Source: Micromonospora sp. MW-13
GTDB taxonomy: Bacteria; Actinomycetota; Actinomycetes; Mycobacteriales; Micromonosporaceae
Assembly (NCBI RefSeq): GCF_003434305.1
Contig: NZ_QKKX01000043.1
Location: 1-64,000 of the forward strand
Direction of reading: 5' to 3'
DNA length: 64,000 nt
Under the pieces are notes generated by a model. It made no database searches and was not told where the DNA came from. It saw only the letters and a program-made list of their open reading frames with translations. The position numbers were made by a program, and so were the translations under genes. Shown one piece after another: positions 60,402 to 64,000 of this stretch; positions within the stretch are counted from its first letter, which is position 1; each line of letters starts with the position of its first letter.

Positions 60402-61796
60402 ATGCCGGAGATGACGCCGCTGGGTCCGTGGGATCCTGACCGGACGGGCCCCTACGAGCTGCTCAGCCGACTCGGCGCGGGCGGCCAGGGCGTGGTCTAC
60501 CTGGGCCGCGACCAGGAGGGCACGCTGGTCGCCGTCAAGATGATCAACCTCGACCTGCACCTCAACCCGCGGGCCAAGAACCAGTTCGCCAAGGAGATCG
60601 CCGCCGCCCGGCGGGTGGCGCCGTTCTGCACCGCGCAGATCCTCTTCGCCGACGTGGACAGCGACCCGCCGTACGTGGTGAGCGAGTACATCGAGGGCCC
60701 GACCCTGCAACGGCACGTCCGCGAGCACGGCCCGATCACCGGCAACGCCCTGCACCGGCTGGCCGTGGGCACCGCCACGGCGCTCACCGCGATCCACCAG
60801 TCCGACGTGGTGCACTGCGACCTCAAGCCCGACAACGTCGTCCTCGGCGCGGACGGGCCCCGGGTCATCGACTTCGGCATCGCCCGGGCCCTCGACGTCA
60901 CCGAGACGATGACCAGCAGGATCATGGGCACCGCGCCGTACATGGCGCCGGAACGGTTCCGCGACGACGAGGTGGGCCCGGCCAGCGACGTGTTCGCCTG
61001 GGCGGCGACCATCGCGTTCGCCGCGGCGGGCCAGCCGCCGTTCGGCACCGGGACGGTCGTGGCGGTGATGAACCGGGTACTGCACGACCCGCCCGAGCTG
61101 GCCGGGCTCTCCGGCCCGCTCGCCGAACTGGTCGCGCAGTGCCTGGACAAGGACCACCGGGCCCGGCCACCGGCCGAACAGGTCCTGCTGCGGCTGCTGG
61201 GGCACACCTCACGCGCCGGGGCCCCGGTGCCGATCCAGACGGCGCTGCGGGCGGGCACCGACGCGGCGGCCACCCAGCTGGTCCCACGCCAGCCGGTGAC
61301 GCACGAGCCGGTCCCGTACCCGCCGACGACGCACCAGCCGGTCCCGTACCCGCCGACGGCGCACCAGCCGGCTACGTACCAGTCGACGGGACACCCGCCG
61401 GCCACGTACCAGCCGGCTACGTACCAGCCGGCCGCGCATGGGCCGATCGCGCACCCGCCGGCAACGCAGGAGCCGCTGGCACCCCCGCCGGCCGCGTACC
61501 CGCCGGTGGCAACCGGGCCGGCGCGGGACACGTGGTCGCGGCGGGTGCGCCGGCAGTACGCCGATCCCTGGGGAATCTCGGCCGCCATCTTCCTGGGCGC
61601 GGCCGGCGGGGCCGCCGGGTACGTGGCGACCACCATCGCGGGCACCGCCGCCGCGGTGGGGGCGGTGACCTTCGTCGTGGTCTACGGTGTCCGTCTACTC
61701 GTCGCCACCGCGCTGCCCGGAGCCGCCGCACCGGACGAGCCGGGGGCGGCGCCCGCGCCCGACCGCGGCGGGCCCTCGGCCCGCCCCGGCACCTGA
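60402..61796 (+). CDS. Membrane-anchored Ser/Thr protein kinase
   Basis: This is a 464-residue Hanks-type kinase. The glycine loop is LGAGGQGVVYLG (24-35), the ATP lysine is Lys46 (VAVKMINL), the catalytic Asp140 is in VHCDLKPDN, the Mg-binding Asp157 in IDFGIARAL, and MAPERF closes the activation segment. After the kinase domain (about residue 275) comes a 90-residue Pro/Tyr/His-rich linker built from repeats like HQPVPYPPT and HQPATYQ. Two closely spaced transmembrane helices follow (SAAIFLGAAGGAAGYVATTI and AAVGAVTFVVVYGVRLLVAT). There is no extracellular sensor domain. The start is uncertain: 60402 is used; ATG 60333 and 60411 are in frame. A VWA/solute-binding protein gene follows 40 bp downstream. 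Confidence 0.9.
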   Translation: MPEMTPLGPWDPDRTGPYELLSRLGAGGQGVVYLGRDQEGTLVAVKMINLDLHLNPRAKNQFAKEIAAARRVAPFCTAQILFADVDSDPPYVVSEYIEGPTLQRHVREHGPITGNALHRLAVGTATALTAIHQSDVVHCDLKPDNVVLGADGPRVIDFGIARALDVTETMTSRIMGTAPYMAPERFRDDEVGPASDVFAWAATIAFAAAGQPPFGTGTVVAVMNRVLHDPPELAGLSGPLAELVAQCLDKDHRARPPAEQVLLRLLGHTSRAGAPVPIQTALRAGTDAAATQLVPRQPVTHEPVPYPPTTHQPVPYPPTAHQPATYQSTGHPPATYQPATYQPAAHGPIAHPPATQEPLAPPPAAYPPVATGPARDTWSRRVRRQYADPWGISAAIFLGAAGGAAGYVATTIAGTAAAVGAVTFVVVYGVRLLVATALPGAAAPDEPGAAPAPDRGGPSARPGT

Positions 61797-61826
61797 ACCC
61801 GCGAACCCGCGAACCCGCGAACCCCT
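61797..61826. repeat. Short tandem repeat CGCGAACCC
   Basis: Three to four copies of CGCGAACCC fill the gap between the kinase and VWA-protein genes, just before the ribosome binding site GGAG at 61827-61830. Confidence 0.7.
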
Positions 61827-61836
61827 GGAGGATCCG

Positions 61837-63609
61837 ATGGCCACCGGTCAGCCTTCCGCCCGACCGTGGTTGCCGTACACGGTGGCCGTCGTCGCCGGGC
61901 TCGCGGTCATCGCCGCGGCGTACCTGCTCGTCCGGCCGACGCCCGGCGCGGACCGCTCCTCGTGCGTGGCGCTGGAAGTGAACTCCTCGACGGAGAAGGA
62001 CCTGCTGCTCGGCCAGCTCGCCGCGCGGTACAACGACAGCGACCGGCGCTTCGGCGGGCGCTGCGCCCAGGTGAGTGTGCACGGTCTCAACTCGGGCAAG
62101 GCGATGGAGGCGCTGGCCGGCGGCTGGGCCGGACGGCAGCCGGCGATCCCGGCGCCGCAGGTGTGGCTGCCGACGTCGTCGCTGTGGACCGGCCGGCTGC
62201 GCGTGCTGGACGAGAAGGCCGGCCGCCCGGCGCGGATCACCGAGCCCCGGTACCCGTCGATCGCGAACAGCCCGCTGGTCATCGCCATGCCCAGGGAGAA
62301 GGGCGAGCTGGTGCAGCAGCGCGGCCCGCTCGGCTGGGAGGACATCCTCGGGCTGTCCGGCGACGCCGGCTGGGCGACGTTCGGCCGGCCCGAGTGGGGC
62401 CGGTTCACCTTCGGCAAGGACAACCCCAACCTGTCCACCTCGGGGCTGGCGGCCACCATCGCGACCTACTACGCGGCGGTGCAGCGGTCCAGCGACCTGA
62501 TCGAGGAGGACCTGGCGAAGCCCAATGTGACCCAGTTCGTCCGCCGGATCGAGGCGAACGTCTCGCACTACAGCGACGACTCGGTGGACCTGCTGCGCGA
62601 TCTCGCCGAGGCGGACCTGGGCGGGGCCGGCGACGCGCGGACGCGGGACATGAGCGCGGTCGTGGTGCAGGAGGAGCTGGTCTACCAGTACAACCAGGGG
62701 CAGCTCAGCCCGACCCCGGGCACGAAGCCCCGGGTCCCGCTGGTGGCGGTGCACCCGAAGGAGGGCACCTTCAACCTCGACCACCCGTACGTGGTGCTGC
62801 CCTCGGCCGACGAGGCGCAGCGCGCGGCGGCGCAGGACTTCCTGACCTTCCTCCAGGACGCCCCGCAACAGCGCAGCTTCGCCGACCTCGGCTTCCGTGA
62901 CCACGAGCGCCGGCCCTCGGACGAGCTGGTCGCCGCCGTGCGGGGCGGATCCGCCGGGGAGCTCACCTACTTCGACCCGCCGGAGCCCGAGGTGGTCGAC
63001 GCGATCCTGCGCGGGTGGAGCACGCTGCGCAAGAAGGCGAACATCCTGTTCGCCGTGGACGTCTCCGGCTCGATGACCAAGAAGGTCGGCGGCCGGTCCC
63101 GGCTCCAGGTCGCCACCGGCGCCGCGGGCAAGGCGGTGGGCCTGCTCAACTCGGCCGACCAGGTCGCGCTCTGGTCGTTCTCCTCCGAGACGGAGCAACG
63201 GCCGAAGACGCCGTACGGCGAGGAGATCCGGCTCGCGCCGTTCAACCAGGCCGGGTTCACCCGCAAGCTCGCCGGCCTGCGGGCCGCCGGCAACACGGCG
63301 CTCTACGCGACGGTCCGCGCCGCGCACCGTCAACTGCTCGAGGACTACGACCCGGACCGGATCAACGCGGTCGTGGTCCTCACCGACGGCAAGAACGAGT
63401 ACCCGAAGGACAACGACCTCGCCCGGCTGCTCAAGGACATCGCGCTGGACCCGGAACGGCCGGTGAAGGTCTTCTGCGTCGCCTTCGACCAGGAGTCCGA
63501 CCTCGCCTCCCTCGACAAGATCGCCAAGGCCAGCGCCGGCAAGGCGTTCGACGCCACCGACCCGGCGACGATCGACGAGGCGTTCGTGAAGCTGGTCAGC
63601 AGCTTCTGA
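61837..63609 (+). CDS. Solute-binding-like and von Willebrand factor A domain protein
   Basis: This is a 590-residue protein with an N-terminal anchor or signal (YTVAVVAGLAVIAAAYLLV, residues 14-32). Residues 40-375 form a family 1-type solute-binding fold (CVALEVNSSTEKDLLLGQLA, WLPTSSLWTGRL, SPLVIAMPREKGE, GWEDILGLSGDAGWATFGRP). Residues 400-590 are a VWA domain with the metal-binding DVSGSM at Asp408 and VVVLTDGKNE further on. Ligand binding through the MIDAS metal to another protein is likely. GGAG precedes the ATG by 6 nt. The position directly after a membrane kinase gene suggests that the two act together, with this protein outside and the kinase inside. Confidence 0.88.
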   Translation: MATGQPSARPWLPYTVAVVAGLAVIAAAYLLVRPTPGADRSSCVALEVNSSTEKDLLLGQLAARYNDSDRRFGGRCAQVSVHGLNSGKAMEALAGGWAGRQPAIPAPQVWLPTSSLWTGRLRVLDEKAGRPARITEPRYPSIANSPLVIAMPREKGELVQQRGPLGWEDILGLSGDAGWATFGRPEWGRFTFGKDNPNLSTSGLAATIATYYAAVQRSSDLIEEDLAKPNVTQFVRRIEANVSHYSDDSVDLLRDLAEADLGGAGDARTRDMSAVVVQEELVYQYNQGQLSPTPGTKPRVPLVAVHPKEGTFNLDHPYVVLPSADEAQRAAAQDFLTFLQDAPQQRSFADLGFRDHERRPSDELVAAVRGGSAGELTYFDPPEPEVVDAILRGWSTLRKKANILFAVDVSGSMTKKVGGRSRLQVATGAAGKAVGLLNSADQVALWSFSSETEQRPKTPYGEEIRLAPFNQAGFTRKLAGLRAAGNTALYATVRAAHRQLLEDYDPDRINAVVVLTDGKNEYPKDNDLARLLKDIALDPERPVKVFCVAFDQESDLASLDKIAKASAGKAFDATDPATIDEAFVKLVSSF

Positions 63610-64000
63610 TCAGGTGCCGACCCGGCGCAGCAGGCCCTCCTGCACGGCGCTGGCGACGTGCCGGCCGCCGGTGGTGAACATCCGACCGGTGGCCAGCCCT
63701 CGGGCCCCGGAGGCGGACGGGCTCCAGCAGTCGTACAGGAACCACTCGTCGGCCCGGAACGGCCGGTGGAACCACAGGGCGTGGTCGAGGCTGGCGCCGA
63801 CCACCCCGCCGGGCCCCCACACCTCGCCGTGCACCGACAGCACCGAGTCCAGCAGGGTGAGGTCGGAGGCGTACGTCAGGGCGCAGGCGTGCAGCAGCGG
63901 GTCGTCGGGCAGCTTGCCGTCGAAGCGCATCCAGACCCGCTGGTGCGGGTCGGCGGGGCGGTCGCCGGGGCGGACCCAGCCGGGCTCGCCGACGTAGCGC
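63610..64000 (-). CDS. Acyl-CoA thioesterase II (TesB type), C-terminal part, cut by window edge
   Basis: This is the last 129 residues of a double-hotdog thioesterase that hydrolyses acyl-CoA. The visible half contains HACALTYASDLTLLDSVL, GASLDHALWFHRPFRADEWF with the active-site Asp, and GRMFTTGGRHVASAVQEGLL with the conserved Gln. The N-terminal half lies beyond position 64000. The gene is convergent with the VWA protein gene and ends one base after it. Confidence 0.88.
   Translation of the reverse strand, partial: RYVGEPGWVRPGDRPADPHQRVWMRFDGKLPDDPLLHACALTYASDLTLLDSVLSVHGEVWGPGGVVGASLDHALWFHRPFRADEWFLYDCWSPSASGARGLATGRMFTTGGRHVASAVQEGLLRRVGT

Overview
This 64-kb window is chromosomal DNA of a very GC-rich actinobacterium, most likely a Micromonosporaceae member (Micromonospora or a close relative). 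Signs are near-saturated G/C third codon positions, frequent GTG/TTG starts, a mycothiol-type DinB/MDMPI protein, a PdtaR-type ANTAR regulator, a CoaE-GrpB fusion, a DUF5753 XRE regulator, and many leaderless genes with a TANNNT box 6-7 nt before the start codon. Assignments were made by reading the sequence only; no database search was run.

Layout. 1-0.56 kb: remnant of an IS630-type transposase. 0.56-13 kb: uvrC, a secreted penicillin-acylase-like Ntn hydrolase with a C-terminal discoidin domain, a Tat/lipobox Rieske protein, uvrA, rsgA, an MDMPI-type protein and an MBL-fold hydrolase. 13-17 kb: a small secreted orphan, a decayed gene, a DedA protein, a methyltransferase, a cold-shock protein and a phage-type hydrolase-like protein. 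17-21.5 kb: a MarR regulator divergent from an MMPL transporter, and a DedA-PAP2 fusion. 21.5-29.5 kb: typA, a class A beta-lactamase-fold hydrolase, a tyrosine phosphatase, an L-Ala-D/L-Glu epimerase paired with an NlpC/P60 hydrolase, terC behind a probable Mn2+ riboswitch, and an ABM-fold protein. 29.7-43 kb: XRE regulator, uvrB, a membrane-anchored protein with an internal duplication, coaE-grpB, rpsA, a methyltransferase, a DUF2945/DUF3140 pair, and polA. 43-51 kb: a polar amino-acid ABC system followed upstream by a branched-chain amino-acid system (livKHMGF order), all on the minus strand. 51-58 kb: lipoprotein, pdtaR, tRNA-Leu(CAA) with a broken homing-endonuclease-like gene behind it, a trans-sulfuration-type PLP enzyme divergent from an Lrp/AsnC regulator, a luciferase-like monooxygenase and an aromatic amino-acid decarboxylase. 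58.5-64 kb: TauE/SafE permease with an Rrf2 regulator, a membrane Ser/Thr kinase followed by a substrate-binding/VWA protein, and the C-terminal part of a TesB thioesterase.

How the genes work together. uvrA, uvrB, uvrC and polA together provide incision and resynthesis for nucleotide excision repair. Each of the four is preceded by a copy of the LexA-independent actinobacterial damage promoter (RecA-NDp/PafBC type, TGTC-N12/13-TA-N3-T). In three of them (uvrB, uvrC, polA) the -10 box lies 6-7 nt from the start codon, so the transcripts would be leaderless. The epimerase + NlpC/P60 pair resembles the murein-peptide recycling pair YkfB/YkfC. The Rrf2-TauE and Lrp-PLP-enzyme pairs suggest local control of sulfur and amino-acid metabolism.

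The intergenic DNA holds three unrelated-sequence but similarly built palindromic mini-elements (about 74-94 bp), several short tandem repeats, and two decayed genes. I see no CRISPR array, no intact mobile element and no complete biosynthetic cluster.
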